A DNA stretch of 64,000 nucleotides from Serratia marcescens (GTDB lineage Bacteria; Pseudomonadota; Gammaproteobacteria; Enterobacterales; Enterobacteriaceae), in NCBI GenBank assembly GCA_015548865.1, contig JADMXW010000001.1, forward strand, positions 319,842 to 383,841, given 5' to 3'. Below, piece by piece: positions 1 to 11,049 of this stretch. Position 1 is the stretch's first letter. Each line of letters starts with the position of its first letter. The notes below the pieces were generated by a model that saw nothing but the letters and a program-made list of their open reading frames with translations, made no database searches and was not told the origin of the DNA. The translations under genes were made by a program, and so were the position numbers.

Positions 1-167
1 CCCAATTGTATCCTCGATTCGGACCGACCAATGTGTGGGATACGGCTGCCGGGCATGCCATTGCCGCAGCAGCAGGCGCACAAGTACATGATTGGCAGGG
101 AAAAACTCTCAATTATGTGCCACGTGAATCCTTTCTTAATCCTGGGTTCCGTGTGTCGCTGTTTTGA
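1..167 (+). CDS. cysQ: 3'(2'),5'-bisphosphate nucleotidase, C-terminal end only
   Basis: The reading frame that enters at base 3 and stops at 165-167 gives 54 residues. They contain the inositol-monophosphatase-family signature [15 protein letters not shown] followed by a C-terminus ending NPGFRVSLF, which matches the end of enterobacterial CysQ almost residue for residue. CysQ removes the 3' phosphate from PAP/PAPS, the by-product of the PAPS reductase step carried out by CysH at the other end of this window. Only the 3' end lies here; the start and most metal ligands are outside. The next gene, ytfJ, faces it tail to tail. Identification is firm from sequence and from neighbours (cysQ-ytfJ-ytfK-ytfL is the E. 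coli order). Confidence 0.93.
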   Translation, partial: QLYPRFGPTNVWDTAAGHAIAAAAGAQVHDWQGKTLNYVPRESFLNPGFRVSLF

Positions 168-217
168 ACGATATAGGCGTGATGTGACGATCATCCACGC
201 CTATTCTCTATGAACAA

Positions 218-799
218 TTACTCTTTCAGTAACTGTGGCAGCAGGTTCATCACCTGTTGCACTTCCTGTGTACTGAGCGCTCCGTCTTTGACATATCGCA
301 CTTGCCCACGTTTATCCAGTACCACAATCGCTGAGCTTTTCGCGTCCAACTGCCAGGATTTGCGGACATTGCCATGACTATCGACGATAAACTGCGACCA
401 AGGGAAAGTTTTTTTGCTCTCTTCAAGGCTGCTACGAACAAACGGCCCGGTGCCGAGGATAGCATCATCCGTATTGACGATTGTCGTCGTTTGGTAATAT
501 TCACGCGCTAGATTAGCGGCCTTGATGGCACCTATCAGCGGATCGTTCATCTCCTTGGCGGATGTTCTGCCTGCAATATGCTGGATGACGCGCACTTTTC
601 CCGTGAGCTGTGCACTATTCCAGTTCTGGTAGCTAAACTGTTCGTTCTGGTACATAAGCTCCCCTTTATCGGCAACACCGGTAGGGGGCACAGTTTGGTT
701 GAGCGTAAGGTTGTGCGCCGTGGCAGGCAGGGCCAACAGGGTACAGATGCTAAACAGGGCTATCCGCTGATGCAGTGTCGAGGTATGGCAGGCAGTCAT
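218..799 (-). CDS. ytfJ: YtfJ family exported protein
   Basis: This 193-residue protein has an N-terminal signal peptide (hydrophobic residues about 13-25, likely cleavage after Ala28 in LPATA-HN), so it should be periplasmic. The mature part has a thioredoxin-like pattern: a GKVRVIQHIAGR strand near the start and, near the end, a SAIVVLDKRGQVRYVKDG segment like the nucleotide/thiol-domain end of the YtfJ family. There is no CxxC motif, so a thiol oxidoreductase role is not supported. Its function is not established in the family. It is transcribed away from ytfK and converges with cysQ. Confidence 0.85.
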   Translation of the reverse strand: MTACHTSTLHQRIALFSICTLLALPATAHNLTLNQTVPPTGVADKGELMYQNEQFSYQNWNSAQLTGKVRVIQHIAGRTSAKEMNDPLIGAIKAANLAREYYQTTTIVNTDDAILGTGPFVRSSLEESKKTFPWSQFIVDSHGNVRKSWQLDAKSSAIVVLDKRGQVRYVKDGALSTQEVQQVMNLLPQLLKE

Positions 800-1112
800 A
801 GAGTGTCCTCTGGTAGAAAGCAGCGAAGATTACGTGAAACCGTCGCTTAAGCGTAGAGGAGGATATCTGGTCTGTCCTGTCTGAAATGTGATCGATGTTC
901 ATAATTATTGTTACTTAAAGGTAAAAACAAAACTATGCTGATCGATAACGGAACTATCTTATAACAGTCTGAAAACCCCGTGAATTGTGCTGTTTTTTTG
1001 TGTGGAACTAAATGCCATCTGGCGACACTAATAGTTAGGTGTTCCATTAACGCGTTGTTGTATTCCCCACTTTGGGGCCGAATAGAAAAATGAAAACGGG
1101 AGGAGAGATACA
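800..1112. promoter_or_regulatory. divergent ytfJ / ytfK intergenic region
   Basis: These 313 bases lie between the divergent starts of ytfJ and ytfK and must carry both promoters. The ytfK start is preceded by a strong GGGAGGAGAG Shine-Dalgarno stretch at about 1098-1107. ytfK is known in E. coli to respond to phosphate limitation, but I could not identify a convincing Pho box here. No other structure was recognised. Confidence 0.4.
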
Positions 1113-1319
1113 ATGCGGATCTTCGAACGTTACAATCCGTTGAAAGTCGCGAAATACGTGAAAACGCTGTTTCGTGGTCGATTGTATATCAGAGGTATCG
1201 GTGCTTTTGAGTTTGATTACGGCAAAATATTGTTGCCTAAAACTCAGGACAAACAGCATTTGCTGGTCATGTCCGAGGTGAACCGGCAGGTGATGCGGCT
1301 GCAAGCCGACATCGGCTAA
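1113..1319 (+). CDS. ytfK: YtfK, DUF1107 family SpoT-activating small protein
   Basis: The 68-residue product begins [20 protein letters not shown] and carries the central [20 protein letters not shown] segment typical of YtfK. In E. coli this small protein binds SpoT and tips it toward (p)ppGpp synthesis during phosphate or fatty-acid starvation; that role is transferred from the family. relA, the other (p)ppGpp enzyme gene, is also in this window but far away. The length equals the family's usual length and the start is set by a strong purine-rich ribosome site. It converges on ytfL, with two hairpins between. Confidence 0.9.
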   Translation: MRIFERYNPLKVAKYVKTLFRGRLYIRGIGAFEFDYGKILLPKTQDKQHLLVMSEVNRQVMRLQADIG

Positions 1320-1335
1320 AAGGTTCGGAAAGTGT

Positions 1336-1388
1336 GCTGCTGCGCCCGTAGATGGCAGCAGCAACGGGGCCAGTGGATGAGACTGGCC
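1336..1388. terminator. paired hairpins between convergent ytfK and ytfL
   Basis: Two stems lie in the 79-base convergent gap: GCTGCTGC (1336-1343) with GCAGCAGC (1355-1362), and GGCCAGT (1368-1374) with ACTGGCC (1382-1388). Neither has a clear T-run, so these are probably weak or bidirectional terminators. Confidence 0.5.
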
Positions 1389-1398
1389 ACATTGTTGA

Positions 1399-2739
1399 TT
1401 AGCTTTTTGGCTCAGCCAGTGTTTCAGCATCGGAGGCTGTGGTTGCGGCGGTGTTCTTTTCTTCAAGGCGGGTGACCAGCAACTGGTCTATCTTGTAACT
1501 ATCAATATCCACCACCTCAAATTTATAACCCGCAAAGCGAACGGAATCAGTACGTTTCGGAATTTTACGCAGCGTATACATCATAAAACCGCCGATGGTT
1601 TCGTAATTGTCCGAATGAGGAAAATCATCAATGCTCAGCGCGCGCATCACATCTTCAATCGGCGTACCACCATCGATAAGCCACGAGTTTTCATCACGCG
1701 CTACAATCTGTTCTTCCATGCCCTGACCCACCAGGTCTCCCATCAATGTGGTCATCACATCGTTCAGGGTGATAATGCCAACGACCAGCGCATATTCGTT
1801 AAGGATTACCGCAAAATCTTCACCCGCAGCCTTAAAGCTTTCCAGCGCTTCCGAGAGCGTCAGTGTGTCAGGGACAATGAGTGCGGTACGGATCTGAATG
1901 CCGCCATTGAGTGCCAGGCTCTGGTTGGCCAGCACGCGGTTGAGCAGATCTTTGGAGTCAACATAGCCTACGATCTGATCGATGTTACCGTTACACACCA
2001 GAAACTTGGAGTGCGGCTGTTGGGCTATTTTCTCTTTGATTTGCGCTTCATCCTCATGCAAATCGAAAAATACCACGCTTTCCCGCGGTGTCATCGACGA
2101 GGGTACGGTACGGGATTCCAGTTCAAACACGTTTTCTATCAGTTCGTGCTCCTGCTTGCGCAATACGCCTGCAAGTGCACCCGCTTCAACCACCGCATAT
2201 ATATCGTCTGAGGTAATGTCGTCGTTGCGCACCATGGGCAGCTTGAGCAAACGGAAAATCACATTCGACAGACCGTTAAAAAACCATACTAACGGGCGGA
2301 AAAAGAACAGACAGAAGCGCATGGGATTGATAATCCGGACAGCAACAGTTTCCGGTGTCGTCATGCCAATGCGTTTCGGCGTTAAATCGCCCAGCAGAAT
2401 AAACAGGCTGGTAACCAGAGCAAATGAACAGGCAAAGCTGACGGTATCCGCCATTTCCTGTGTCATAAAGCGTTGGAAAAACACATTAAAATAGGGGGAG
2501 AACGCTTGATCGCCAATGATACCCGCCAAAATAGCTACGGCATTAACGCCGATTTGAATAACGGTAAAAAAGATACCGGGCGTTTCCTGGAGTTTTAGCA
2601 CCATGGAGGCATTAAGATTGCCTTCATCTGCCATCTGTTTAAGTTTGATTTTGCGTGAGGCGGCCAGTGAGATCTCAGACAACGAGAAAAACGCACTGAG
2701 CGCGATCAGTAGAACTATCAGTAATATACTGTTTAACAT
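1399..2739 (-). CDS. ytfL: CorC/HlyC-type membrane protein YtfL (PaeA-like polyamine exporter)
   Basis: The product (446 residues from the chosen start) has an N-terminal DUF21/CNNM transmembrane domain (about 1-190, starting MLNSILLIVLLIALSAFF), two CBS domains (about 205-335, including a VGYVDSKDLLNRV segment), and a C-terminal CorC_HlyC domain (about 350-430, with GGTPIEDVMRAL). In E. coli YtfL (PaeA) was linked to export of cadaverine and putrescine. An upstream in-frame ATG at 2754 would add five residues (MAGKH); I chose the ATG at 2739 because the family begins MLNS. A repeat element ends about 68 bases upstream. Confidence 0.9.
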   Translation of the reverse strand: MLNSILLIVLLIALSAFFSLSEISLAASRKIKLKQMADEGNLNASMVLKLQETPGIFFTVIQIGVNAVAILAGIIGDQAFSPYFNVFFQRFMTQEMADTVSFACSFALVTSLFILLGDLTPKRIGMTTPETVAVRIINPMRFCLFFFRPLVWFFNGLSNVIFRLLKLPMVRNDDITSDDIYAVVEAGALAGVLRKQEHELIENVFELESRTVPSSMTPRESVVFFDLHEDEAQIKEKIAQQPHSKFLVCNGNIDQIVGYVDSKDLLNRVLANQSLALNGGIQIRTALIVPDTLTLSEALESFKAAGEDFAVILNEYALVVGIITLNDVMTTLMGDLVGQGMEEQIVARDENSWLIDGGTPIEDVMRALSIDDFPHSDNYETIGGFMMYTLRKIPKRTDSVRFAGYKFEVVDIDSYKIDQLLVTRLEEKNTAATTASDAETLAEPKS

Positions 2740-2806
2740 ATGTTTTCCGGCCATTTAGGCCAGATCCTCAGGAAGGTCATAAATGCATGAATAGTAATAG
2801 CCGCAT

Positions 2807-2933
2807 TATACCCTAAATAATTCGAGTTGCAGGAAGGCGGCAAGTGAAGGAATCCCGATGAACTTACTCAAGTCAGTGATTTGGGTGAGTGAGCGCAGCC
2901 AACACACCTGCAACTTGAAGTATGACGGGTATA
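2807..2933 (-). repeat. inverted-end intergenic repeat, copy 1
   Basis: This full-length copy (about 127 bp) lies between msrA and ytfL. Read on the minus strand it runs from ATACCCGTCATACTTCAAG to AATTATTTAGGGTATA. The ends are imperfect inverted repeats sharing TATACCC and AGTTGCAGG. The middle carries an ERIC-like palindromic core around CACTGACTTGAGTAAG. The AATTATTTAGGGTATA end faces the ytfL start. Confidence 0.85.
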
Positions 2934-3039
2934 GATGACAGAATGAATAACGCCGCCATGACGGATGTCAGGCGGCGCGAGCATTATAACGGTGGTGATA
3001 GGCTACTTGGCAAGCATGGCGTAAAATCTGAGCGATTTA

Positions 3040-3681
3040 TCAGGTCTTGGGGGGTAAACACAGGCCAATTCCCGCCAATCCGCAATAGCCGTCGGGATTT
3101 TTATGCAGATATTGCTGGTGTTCATCTTCCGCGTAATAAAATGGTCCCGCCTGAACGATCTCTGTGCTGATCGCCCGACTGTCGCCGTTAACATGCATTG
3201 CCTGCTGAAAGCGTTCCAGACTCGCTTGTGCCAGCTTCATCTGCTCTGCAGTGAGTGTGTAGATGGCTGAGCGATACTGCGTGCCGAGATCGTTGCCCTG
3301 ACGCATGCCTTGTGCTGGGTCGTGGTTTTCCCAAAACAACTGCAACAGGCGATCGTAACTGATAATGGTCGGATCGTAGACGATACGCACCGCTTCCGCG
3401 TGATCGGTTAATCCGCTACAGACTTCACGATAGGTTGGATTAGGCGTATAGCCGCCTGTGTAACCCGCAGCTGTGCTGTATATGCCTTCCTGTTGCCAGA
3501 ACAGGCGTTCTACCCCCCAAAAGCATCCCATGGCAAACAGCGCAACGTCCGTGTTTTCAGGCACATAGGTCATGGAATGTTGGCTGACAGCATGCAGGCG
3601 TGCAAGTGGCATCGGGGTTCCACGCCCAGGTAGTGCTTCTGACTGACGGATGCGTTGGGTTTTATCACTTTGTTGTGCCAC
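3040..3681 (-). CDS. msrA: peptide-methionine (S)-S-oxide reductase A
   Basis: MsrA reduces the S-epimer of methionine sulfoxide in proteins, repairing oxidative damage in the cytoplasm. The 213-residue product has the signature [16 protein letters not shown], whose cysteine (about residue 53) is the catalytic nucleophile. It also has [18 protein letters not shown], the [12 protein letters not shown] segment and a C-terminal cysteine in [14 protein letters not shown] that can act as a recycling thiol. Length equals the E. coli enzyme. The gene lies divergently from tamA, as in E. coli. Confidence 0.95.
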   Translation of the reverse strand: MAQQSDKTQRIRQSEALPGRGTPMPLARLHAVSQHSMTYVPENTDVALFAMGCFWGVERLFWQQEGIYSTAAGYTGGYTPNPTYREVCSGLTDHAEAVRIVYDPTIISYDRLLQLFWENHDPAQGMRQGNDLGTQYRSAIYTLTAEQMKLAQASLERFQQAMHVNGDSRAISTEIVQAGPFYYAEDEHQQYLHKNPDGYCGLAGIGLCLPPKT

Positions 3682-3916
3682 ATTTTACTCCCGCGATAAC
3701 CTATGTTGCGAATGAGTAACAGAATAACTAAGAAAGTTCGTACTGTCTTTATTGTTAAAGCCCGTTTAAGGTTAAGGTGTTGCGCAACCTGCATTTTTGA
3801 AATTACTCATTACACTTTAGACTGGGTGTAGATGAGGACGTCGAGTGGGATTGCTTTTGACATGATTTTCAACACACGCCTGTGTAGAACGCGATAAACA
3901 AAAATGGGGAGTTGGC

Positions 3917-5653
3917 GTGTCACGATACCGTGCTTTGCTTTTGGTGTGCCTGCTTGCAACTGCAACATCTCATGCAGCGAATGTGCGTTTGCAAGTGGTG
4001 GGATTGGAAGGAGAATTACAGCGCAACGTGCGTGCGCGATTGTCCACTATCGGTCCTGATGAGGTCAGTGCCGACGGGCGTTTTCGTGCCCGGGTTGATG
4101 ATGCGATCCGTCGAGGGCTACGGGCGTTAGGGTATTACGATCCCTCCATCAATTTTGAATACCGCCCAGCAGAAAACGGTGGCCGCCCCCTGCTGTTGGT
4201 GACGGTGACGCCGGGCGAGCCGGTCAAAATCGCGGGCACTGATGTTCTGCTCCGGGGGGACGCGAGCACTGACACTGATTTCCTCCAACTGCGTCGCCGC
4301 AGTCTGCCTGCAGTGGGCAGTGTATTGAACCATGGCGACTATGATGACTTTAAGCGTGGATTGAATAACCTTGCGCTGCGTAAAGGCTACTTTGATGCGC
4401 ACTACAATAAAAGCCAGTTAGGGGTAATTCAGGAAACGCGGGAAGCGTTCTGGGATATCGATTATGATGGCGGCACCCGCTACCGTTTTGGTGACGTGCA
4501 CTTTCAAGGTAGCCAAATCAATGAAGCCTATCTGCGTAATCTGATCCCGTTTAAACGTGGCGATGAGTATACCAGTGAGGATCTGGGTGAATTTAACCGG
4601 CGTTTGTCCGCTACCGGGTGGTTTACGTCGGCCGTGGTTTCCCCCAATTTCGCGGTGGGTAAAGCAGACAAATTTCTGCCGTTGGATGCGGTTGTTACCC
4701 CGCGTTCGCGCAATTTACTGGAAACCGGGGTGGGGTTCTCCACGGATGTGGGACCACGCTTTCAGACGACGTGGCGCAGGCCGTGGATCAACGAGAATGG
4801 GCATAGTCTGGAAAGCAGCCTGAGTGTATCTGCGCCGGAACAGTCACTGGACTTCAGTTATAAAATCCCCTTACTGAGAAGCCCGCTAGAGCAGTTCTAT
4901 TTGCTGCAAGCGGGTTTTAAACGCGAAGATCTGAATGACACCAAATCAGATGGCACCATGCTGAACGTGGCGCGCTTCTGGACGCTTAACCGTGGTTGGC
5001 AGCGTTCCATCAATCTGCGCTGGAGTCTCGATCACTTTACGCAGGGGAGTGTCACCGACACCACCATGCTGCTCTATCCCGGCCTGACGCTGAACCGAAC
5101 GCGGCAGCGTGGTGGCACCATGCCTACCTGGGGCGATTCACAGCGCTATTCGCTGGATATCTCGGATACCACCTGGGGTTCAGATATTGATTTTGCGGTG
5201 ATACAGGCGCAGAACGTCTGGATTCGTACGCTGGAGGATAAACACCGCTTTGTGGCGCGTGGTAATGTCGGATGGATTGAAACCAACAGCTTTTCCCGGG
5301 TGCCGCCGTCACTGCGTTTTTTTGCCGGGGGCGATCGCAGCATTCGCGGCTATAAGTTCCGCTCTATCTCCCCGCGTGATGACGAAGGCAAACTGACGGG
5401 GGCATCAAAACTGCTGACCGGTTCTCTGGAATATCAGTACAACTTCACCGGGCGCTGGTGGGGGGCCGTTTTCGTTGATACCGGCGATGCGGTAAACGAT
5501 CTTAAACTTAACGATCTGAAAACCGGTGCGGGCGTCGGGATCCGCTGGGCCTCACCGGTAGGACCGGTCAAATTTGATTTTGCTGTGCCCGTCAATGATT
5601 CCGAGAAACGCAACGATCTCCAGTTCTATATTGGTTTGGGGCCTGAACTATGA
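3917..5653 (+). CDS. tamA: translocation and assembly module outer-membrane subunit TamA
   Basis: TamA is an Omp85-family barrel that works with inner-membrane-anchored TamB in inserting certain outer-membrane proteins and in lipid transport between membranes. The 578-residue product has a signal peptide (about 1-21, [14 protein letters not shown]), three POTRA domains (about 22-265) and a 16-strand barrel ending in FYIGLGPEL. The Omp85 loop-6 signature is visible as [15 protein letters not shown]. It starts with GTG, preceded by GGGGAG with a five-base gap. Its stop overlaps the tamB start by four bases (ATGA), so translation is coupled. Confidence 0.96.
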   Translation: MSRYRALLLVCLLATATSHAANVRLQVVGLEGELQRNVRARLSTIGPDEVSADGRFRARVDDAIRRGLRALGYYDPSINFEYRPAENGGRPLLLVTVTPGEPVKIAGTDVLLRGDASTDTDFLQLRRRSLPAVGSVLNHGDYDDFKRGLNNLALRKGYFDAHYNKSQLGVIQETREAFWDIDYDGGTRYRFGDVHFQGSQINEAYLRNLIPFKRGDEYTSEDLGEFNRRLSATGWFTSAVVSPNFAVGKADKFLPLDAVVTPRSRNLLETGVGFSTDVGPRFQTTWRRPWINENGHSLESSLSVSAPEQSLDFSYKIPLLRSPLEQFYLLQAGFKREDLNDTKSDGTMLNVARFWTLNRGWQRSINLRWSLDHFTQGSVTDTTMLLYPGLTLNRTRQRGGTMPTWGDSQRYSLDISDTTWGSDIDFAVIQAQNVWIRTLEDKHRFVARGNVGWIETNSFSRVPPSLRFFAGGDRSIRGYKFRSISPRDDEGKLTGASKLLTGSLEYQYNFTGRWWGAVFVDTGDAVNDLKLNDLKTGAGVGIRWASPVGPVKFDFAVPVNDSEKRNDLQFYIGLGPEL

Positions 5654-8600
5654 GCCTGATAAAGAAAATAGGCATTGGGTTCATCGTATTTTTGTTACTG
5701 CTGTTTGTTACGTTGGCGGGATTAGTGTTTACCACGCCTGGATTGCACCTGTTGCTTAATGGCGCGGCGCGTTGGGTACCAGGTCTGGAGATAGCCGATG
5801 TGCAGGGGGGTTGGCGCGATTTGACGTTGCGCGGTGTCGGTTACCAAACGCCGGGGATCACGCTCAAGGCCGGGGAACTGCACCTTGCGCTGGAATTGGG
5901 CTGCCTGATGCGCAGCCAGATTTGCGTTAATGATATTGCGCTGCACGATCTTGATGTGGTGATCGACAGCAGTGCCTTACCACCACCTGCTGAGGCACCC
6001 GCGCCCAGTGAACCCGTGGGAGATCTGTCTGCTCCATTCCCGATACGTCTTAGCCAACTGACGCTGAACAATATCCGCGTCACGCTGGATGATACCGCAC
6101 TATCGTTGGGTGAACTGCACACGGGCATGCGTTGGGAAGGGCGAGCATTGACATTGCTGCCGACGCAGATCAATGCGCTGTTGGTGGTATTGCCGAAAAC
6201 CAAACCGGCACCGACTGTGGCAGAAAGCACGCTGTCGGCCACCGAAGATGGCAAAGTCACGGCATCGGAAGTGGGGGATATCGCCTCTGCCACTGCGCAG
6301 GCTGCTGTCACTCCGCAGCCTGTGCCGGAGAAAGTGGCAATGCCACCCGCGTTAGGCGAGCAGTTACAGGCGCTGTTTGCTAAACCTCTACTGCCAGCGT
6401 TGCCAGAATTCACACTGCCGCTTGATATAGACATCAGCGATTTGCGTGGGGAACAACTGCATCTGACGGGCGATCAAGACATCACCATCACCACGTTGCA
6501 ACTGAAGGCCGCGACCCAACAGCAACATATTCAGTTGGAGAGACTGGCAATACAGTCGCCACAAGGCGCTATTCACGCTACGGGCGAGGCAACGCTGAGC
6601 AATAATTGGCCGTTGTCGTTTATTCTGAATGGGGTAGTGAATACCGAGCCGTTGAAAGGGGAGAAGATCAAACTAACGGTGGAGGGTAGCCTGCATGACT
6701 GGCTGAATACCACGCTGAATCTGTCTGGGCCGCAGCGTGCGTTGCTCACTGTGCAAGCGCAATTGGCACAGCCCGAACTGCCCTTGACGCTGAACGTGCA
6801 GTCCGAGCGTCTCGCGTGGCCGTTAACCGGAGACGCGGAGTATCAGATCAATAATCTGGCATTAAGCCTGACGGGTAAAGCCACTGATTATGCCTTGAAG
6901 ATAAATGGTGATATTCGCGGTAGCGCCGTGCCGCCCGCCACACTGGCGTTGGAGGGCAAAGGCAATTTACAGCAGTTTGATATAAGCCCGCTAAGGCTCT
7001 CTGCGTTGCAGGGCACGACGGAATTGCGTGCACTGGTGGACTGGAGCAAAGCGATCAGTTGGCGCAGTGAACTGGTGCTGGATGGCATTAATACAGCAAA
7101 ACAGTGGCCAGAATGGCCTGCGCGCATCGATGGAAAAGTAAGCACGCGCGGCAGTTTCTACGGCGGCAACTGGCAGGTCGCGGTTACCGAACTGCGCTTG
7201 AACGGTAATATCAAGCAAAACAAACTCACGGCGCAAGGTTCGCTGAACGGAAATGCCGCAGGGCAGTGGCATATTCCTGGCATCAATATGGCGTTAGGGC
7301 GCAATCAGCTTAACGTCAAAGGCTCTCTGGCGCAGCAATGGCAACTGGATGGCGTCATTGATGCCCCGGCGTTGAACGGCGCGTTGCCGGGGCTGGCGGG
7401 GCGTGTCGCTGGCACGGTGCGACTGCGTGGCAACCACACCTCACCGCAACTGTTAGCGGATCTCAACGCCACAGGACTGCGCTGGCAGGGGTTATCGATT
7501 AATCGTCTGACGTTGGAAAGCGATGTGCGCTCGGATGCACAGGTTAATGGCCGAATGGCGCTGCGCGTCGAACAACTGCACCAGGAAGGGGTGAAGGTTT
7601 CTCTGCTGACGCTGACCGCGCAAGGCAATGAGCAGCAGCATCAGTTGCGGTTGAATGTGGAAGGTGAGCCTGTCGCTGGACAGTTAGCCCTGACAGGGCA
7701 TTTCGATAGGGCACAGCAGCGCTGGCGCGGCACGCTGGATCAAACCCATTTCACTACGCCGGTGGGGGAATGGCGTTTATCGCCCTCCATGTCGTTGGAT
7801 TATCAGCAAGCGCTGGCGCGCATTACGCTGGGTGCACACTGTTGGCAAAACCCGAATGCGGAGTTGTGCGTGCCGCATGCCGTCGAGGTTGGCCCCAGCG
7901 GGCAAGCCAGCGTGGTGTTGAACCGTTTCGATTTGAAGATGCTTGAACCATTTTTGGGTTCAGATACCGCAATGAGCGGTGTATTTAGTGGTCGTGCCGA
8001 CGTTGCCTGGCAGCCTGGGGGCGGGTTGCCACAAGCAAAAATTGCGCTTACCGGGAATAAGATAGCACTGCGTCAGCAGATGAACGGCAATACGCTGCCC
8101 GTCGATTTTGACACTTTCACGCTAAATGCTGGCGTTGATCGCGGCCGTGCGACGCTGGGGTGGCTCATCGCCATTCACAATAATGGACAGTTCCGCGGTG
8201 ATATTCAGGTTGCGGACCCGCAGGGGCGACGCCAACTGGGTGGCGATATCGCCATCGACAAGATCTCCCTCGCACTGCTGAGTCCAGCGCTGAGTCGAGG
8301 TGAAAAGGCGGCTGGCATGCTGAACGGCGCTTTACGCGTCGGAGGGAATGTGCGTCAGCCGCAATTGAACGGGCAACTGGCGCTGGAAGGGCTGGATATC
8401 GACGGTCACTGGATGCCAGTCGATCTAACCGATGGCCGTTTGGCGGTGAACTTTAACGGCATGAGTTCTACGCTACAGGGCTTTTTGAAAACCACGCAAG
8501 GGCAGCTTAATCTTAGTGGCGATGCAGATTGGCATCAGCCGGAAGCGTGGCGCGCGCGTATAGCGGCGAAAGGCGATCGGGTCCGGGTGACGCTGCCGCC

Positions 8601-9504
8601 GACGGTGCGGTTAGATGTTTCGCCGGATATTGAATTTGAAGCCACACCGCAACTTTTCACGCTTAATGGCTCTGTGAGGGTGCCGTGGGCGCGTATTACC
8701 GTACAAGAGATGCCGGAAAGTGCGGTAGATGTCTCTTCCGATGAGGTGTTGTTGGATGAGCAACGTCAGCCACTAGCTCGCAATACCGCAGCGATTCCTA
8801 TCAACAGTAACCTGACCATTCGCGTGGGTGACGATGTACGCCTTGATGCCTTTGGCCTGCGAGCCAGTTTGCAAGGTGATCTGAAAATGGTGCAGGACGA
8901 GCGCGGTTTGGGGCTGAACGGACAAATCAATATTCCTACCGGGCGCTTTAAGGCCTACGGGCAGGATTTAATTGTGCAAAAAGGGATTCTGGTGTTCTCC
9001 GGCCCGCCTGCCGAGCCGAATCTGAATATCGAAGCGGTACGTAATCCGGATAATACGGCTGATGGCGTTACAGCAGGCGTACGCATCACCGGTGCAGCCA
9101 GTGCGCCTCATATAGAGGTGTTTTCCACCCCGACATTATCGCAGCAAGAAGCATTATCTTACCTGTTACGTGGTCAAGGGCTGGACAGCACTGGCTCAGA
9201 CAGTAATATGATGACCTCTGCCTTAGTAGGGTTAGGGGTTGCACAAAGTGGTCAAGTTGTGGGTAAAATCGGCGAGGCCTTTGGCGTAAGTGATTTAGCT
9301 CTGGATACACAGGGCGCTGGCGACGACTCTCAGGTTGTGGTCAGCGGTTACGTCCTACCGGGCCTTCAAGTTAGATACGGCATTGGCATATTTGACTCTT
9401 TAGCAACGTTGACGTTGCGTTATCGGTTAATGCCAAGACTCTATTTGGAAGCGGTGTCTGGTCTCGATCAGGCATTGAATGTGCTCTATCAGTTCGAGTT
9501 TTAG
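5650..9504 (+). CDS. tamB: translocation and assembly module inner-membrane subunit TamB
   Basis: TamB spans the periplasm from an N-terminal membrane anchor to TamA in the outer membrane. The 1284-residue product has one uncleaved anchor (about 8-30), a long middle section rich in short beta-strand repeats that form the hydrophobic groove typical of the AsmA/TamB superfamily, and the DUF490 domain at the C-terminus (about 950-1284), ending LYQFEF, an aromatic-terminated outer-membrane-like end. A proline/alanine-rich, low-complexity insert sits at about residues 112-125 and again around 180-225. Overlap with tamA and a two-base gap to ytfP indicate one operon. Confidence 0.95.
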   Translation: MSLIKKIGIGFIVFLLLLFVTLAGLVFTTPGLHLLLNGAARWVPGLEIADVQGGWRDLTLRGVGYQTPGITLKAGELHLALELGCLMRSQICVNDIALHDLDVVIDSSALPPPAEAPAPSEPVGDLSAPFPIRLSQLTLNNIRVTLDDTALSLGELHTGMRWEGRALTLLPTQINALLVVLPKTKPAPTVAESTLSATEDGKVTASEVGDIASATAQAAVTPQPVPEKVAMPPALGEQLQALFAKPLLPALPEFTLPLDIDISDLRGEQLHLTGDQDITITTLQLKAATQQQHIQLERLAIQSPQGAIHATGEATLSNNWPLSFILNGVVNTEPLKGEKIKLTVEGSLHDWLNTTLNLSGPQRALLTVQAQLAQPELPLTLNVQSERLAWPLTGDAEYQINNLALSLTGKATDYALKINGDIRGSAVPPATLALEGKGNLQQFDISPLRLSALQGTTELRALVDWSKAISWRSELVLDGINTAKQWPEWPARIDGKVSTRGSFYGGNWQVAVTELRLNGNIKQNKLTAQGSLNGNAAGQWHIPGINMALGRNQLNVKGSLAQQWQLDGVIDAPALNGALPGLAGRVAGTVRLRGNHTSPQLLADLNATGLRWQGLSINRLTLESDVRSDAQVNGRMALRVEQLHQEGVKVSLLTLTAQGNEQQHQLRLNVEGEPVAGQLALTGHFDRAQQRWRGTLDQTHFTTPVGEWRLSPSMSLDYQQALARITLGAHCWQNPNAELCVPHAVEVGPSGQASVVLNRFDLKMLEPFLGSDTAMSGVFSGRADVAWQPGGGLPQAKIALTGNKIALRQQMNGNTLPVDFDTFTLNAGVDRGRATLGWLIAIHNNGQFRGDIQVADPQGRRQLGGDIAIDKISLALLSPALSRGEKAAGMLNGALRVGGNVRQPQLNGQLALEGLDIDGHWMPVDLTDGRLAVNFNGMSSTLQGFLKTTQGQLNLSGDADWHQPEAWRARIAAKGDRVRVTLPPTVRLDVSPDIEFEATPQLFTLNGSVRVPWARITVQEMPESAVDVSSDEVLLDEQRQPLARNTAAIPINSNLTIRVGDDVRLDAFGLRASLQGDLKMVQDERGLGLNGQINIPTGRFKAYGQDLIVQKGILVFSGPPAEPNLNIEAVRNPDNTADGVTAGVRITGAASAPHIEVFSTPTLSQQEALSYLLRGQGLDSTGSDSNMMTSALVGLGVAQSGQVVGKIGEAFGVSDLALDTQGAGDDSQVVVSGYVLPGLQVRYGIGIFDSLATLTLRYRLMPRLYLEAVSGLDQALNVLYQFEF

Positions 9505-9506
9505 CG

Positions 9507-9848
9507 ATGCGAATTATTGTTTATGGCAGTTTACGACGCAAACAGGGAAACAGTCACTGGATGACGAACGCGCAGTGGCTAGGGGATTGTCGGCTCGGTG
9601 GTTACGAGATGTATGACCTTGGCCATTATCCAGCGGTGGTAGTCGGGGAGGGGGAAATTTTTTGCGAAGTATATCGCATAAGCTCATCCATTCTGACGGA
9701 ACTCGATGCGCTAAAGCGTGATGGTCACGAATACAAGCGCGAGTTGATTAACACCCCACTCGGGAGTGCGTGGATCTATCTGTATCAGCACTCAGTAGCA
9801 GGATTACCGCGTATCGACAACGGCGATTGGTTGACGCGCGAGCAGTAA
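9507..9848 (+). CDS. ytfP: gamma-glutamylcyclotransferase-fold protein YtfP
   Basis: The 113-residue protein begins MRIIVYGSLRRKQGNSHWM. YGSLRRKQGN is the AIG2/GGCT-fold loop that binds a gamma-glutamyl-type ligand, and a glutamate that could act as the general acid lies in the SSILTELDALKRDG region. The physiological substrate of YtfP is not known. It follows tamB after only two bases and is followed by a strong hairpin, so it closes the tamAB operon, as in E. coli. Confidence 0.9.
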   Translation: MRIIVYGSLRRKQGNSHWMTNAQWLGDCRLGGYEMYDLGHYPAVVVGEGEIFCEVYRISSSILTELDALKRDGHEYKRELINTPLGSAWIYLYQHSVAGLPRIDNGDWLTREQ

Positions 9849-9868
9849 TGATATTGGGTGTTTGTGAG

Positions 9869-9912
9869 ATGCACCATAATCGGCATGTTGCTGGTTATGG
9901 TGCATTTGTTAT
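9869..9912 (+). terminator. terminator after ytfP
   Basis: An 11-bp perfect stem, ATGCACCATAA (9869-9879) with TTATGGTGCAT (9895-9905), is followed by TTGTTATT. It should end the tamA-tamB-ytfP transcript. Confidence 0.75.
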
Positions 9913-10038
9913 TGAATAGATGATATTGTTTTGGCGTACCACTGTGTACAAAGTGATGATTAAATCGAGGTATATCACGACGTTCGCTTATGAACTTCAA
10001 GAATAAAACCTTTTTCAGGTTACTATTTTAAACCTCCT

Positions 10039-10440
10039 TTACTTTGGGTATTCACCCAGTCGTTGCCGATGTATCGAAACAGAGTGAGGGAATTCCATAT
10101 CAGGAAGTGTGAATGGGTTATCACTTGCAATTACCGCCGCTATCTGATGGGTGGTGGAATCTTCATAAGCCTGAATACGCAAGTCTCCATCAATGATAAA
10201 TGCTTCTGCGTACCGAAGTATCGCACCCGATACAACATAATGGAGAGTTACAGGTGTACTGGTGGTTCTTTCTATTGTGTCTTGAAAGTAGGGGATAACC
10301 ACCAGGGAGCCATAAGCAGTTAATGAAAAATACCCTAAACCCGAGAGATGACAAACTATTGTTGCACGGGAACTGTGGCTAATAGTGCTTTGCATAGTTA
10401 AGACGGCTAGTCCACTTTCATCAGCTTTAGTGTTTGACAT
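10039..10440 (-). CDS. hypothetical protein of an AT-rich accessory island
   Basis: I do not recognise this 133-residue protein. It has no signal peptide, no membrane segment and no nucleotide-binding motif. Its middle alternates short beta-like stretches (AVLTMQSTISHSSRATIV, LGYFSLTAYGSLVVIPYF). The start codon is preceded by AGGA seven bases upstream, which supports real expression. Base composition is clearly more AT-rich than the flanking core genes. It lies 183 bases downstream of the 10624-11049 gene on the same strand, so they may form a two-gene unit; both are absent from the E. coli ytfP-ppa interval. Confidence 0.6.
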   Translation of the reverse strand: MSNTKADESGLAVLTMQSTISHSSRATIVCHLSGLGYFSLTAYGSLVVIPYFQDTIERTTSTPVTLHYVVSGAILRYAEAFIIDGDLRIQAYEDSTTHQIAAVIASDNPFTLPDMEFPHSVSIHRQRLGEYPK

Positions 10441-10623
10441 TTTAGGTTCCTAATATATGATATTCCATATCAAGAGATATATTTTACTTGGAACTATATC
10501 TCCTAAATGATTTTAATTTAGAAATGATTTGAAATATCTTACGATTGGGTTTTGACTGAGTACATCTATGTAAATATCTGGATGTACCATGATATTAAAC
10601 GTGTAAATGAAGTTTATCCTTTT

Positions 10624-11049
10624 TTAAGGAAGTACATTATTTTCTAGCCATGTAACATCCATGCGTTGCGTTATGACTTCTGGCAAGGAGATATCCGACA
10701 GACTTGTTTGTATGAAGTCTGATGTGGAAGTGGTATAGCCTATGGAATCGTATGAATCAGGGAGAAGATAAAATAAAATTATTAATTTTTTATTGATGAT
10801 TGTCATCGAACAAGAAGAGGGTAAATGTTCAGCGTAGTCTAGGTTTGTAACTACTTCTACAGCACCTGTGTAGATATCCCCTACATTAAACTCTGGGTCA
10901 AAGTATGCGAATTCCCCCTCTGTTTTTGCTGTAAATGGCAATATGGTGGGTGAGAATACTATATTTGTTGAAACAACATTTCCTCTGTTAGGAATGGTTT
11001 TTAATTCAAGATATAGCATTCCTTGTACGGGCGGTATATTGTAATGCAT
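10624..11049 (-). CDS. hypothetical protein of an AT-rich accessory island
   Basis: This 141-residue protein is unrecognised. It begins MHYNIPPVQGMLYLELKTIP and appears rich in beta structure; a hydrophobic stretch (KKLIILFYLLP, about residues 87-97) is too short for a clear membrane helix. There is no signal peptide. AGAGGA lies about eight bases before the ATG, a good ribosome site. The gene is AT-rich, and a Fur-box-like sequence lies about 190 bases upstream in the region shared with the siderophore-interacting protein gene. A role in iron response or as part of a recently gained module is only inference. Confidence 0.6.
   Translation of the reverse strand: MHYNIPPVQGMLYLELKTIPNRGNVVSTNIVFSPTILPFTAKTEGEFAYFDPEFNVGDIYTGAVEVVTNLDYAEHLPSSCSMTIINKKLIILFYLLPDSYDSIGYTTSTSDFIQTSLSDISLPEVITQRMDVTWLENNVLP

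Noticed and set aside
31..213. 60-codon frame at the window start
   Set aside because: The +2 frame through the same bases encodes the recognised CysQ C-terminus, so this frame is out of phase.
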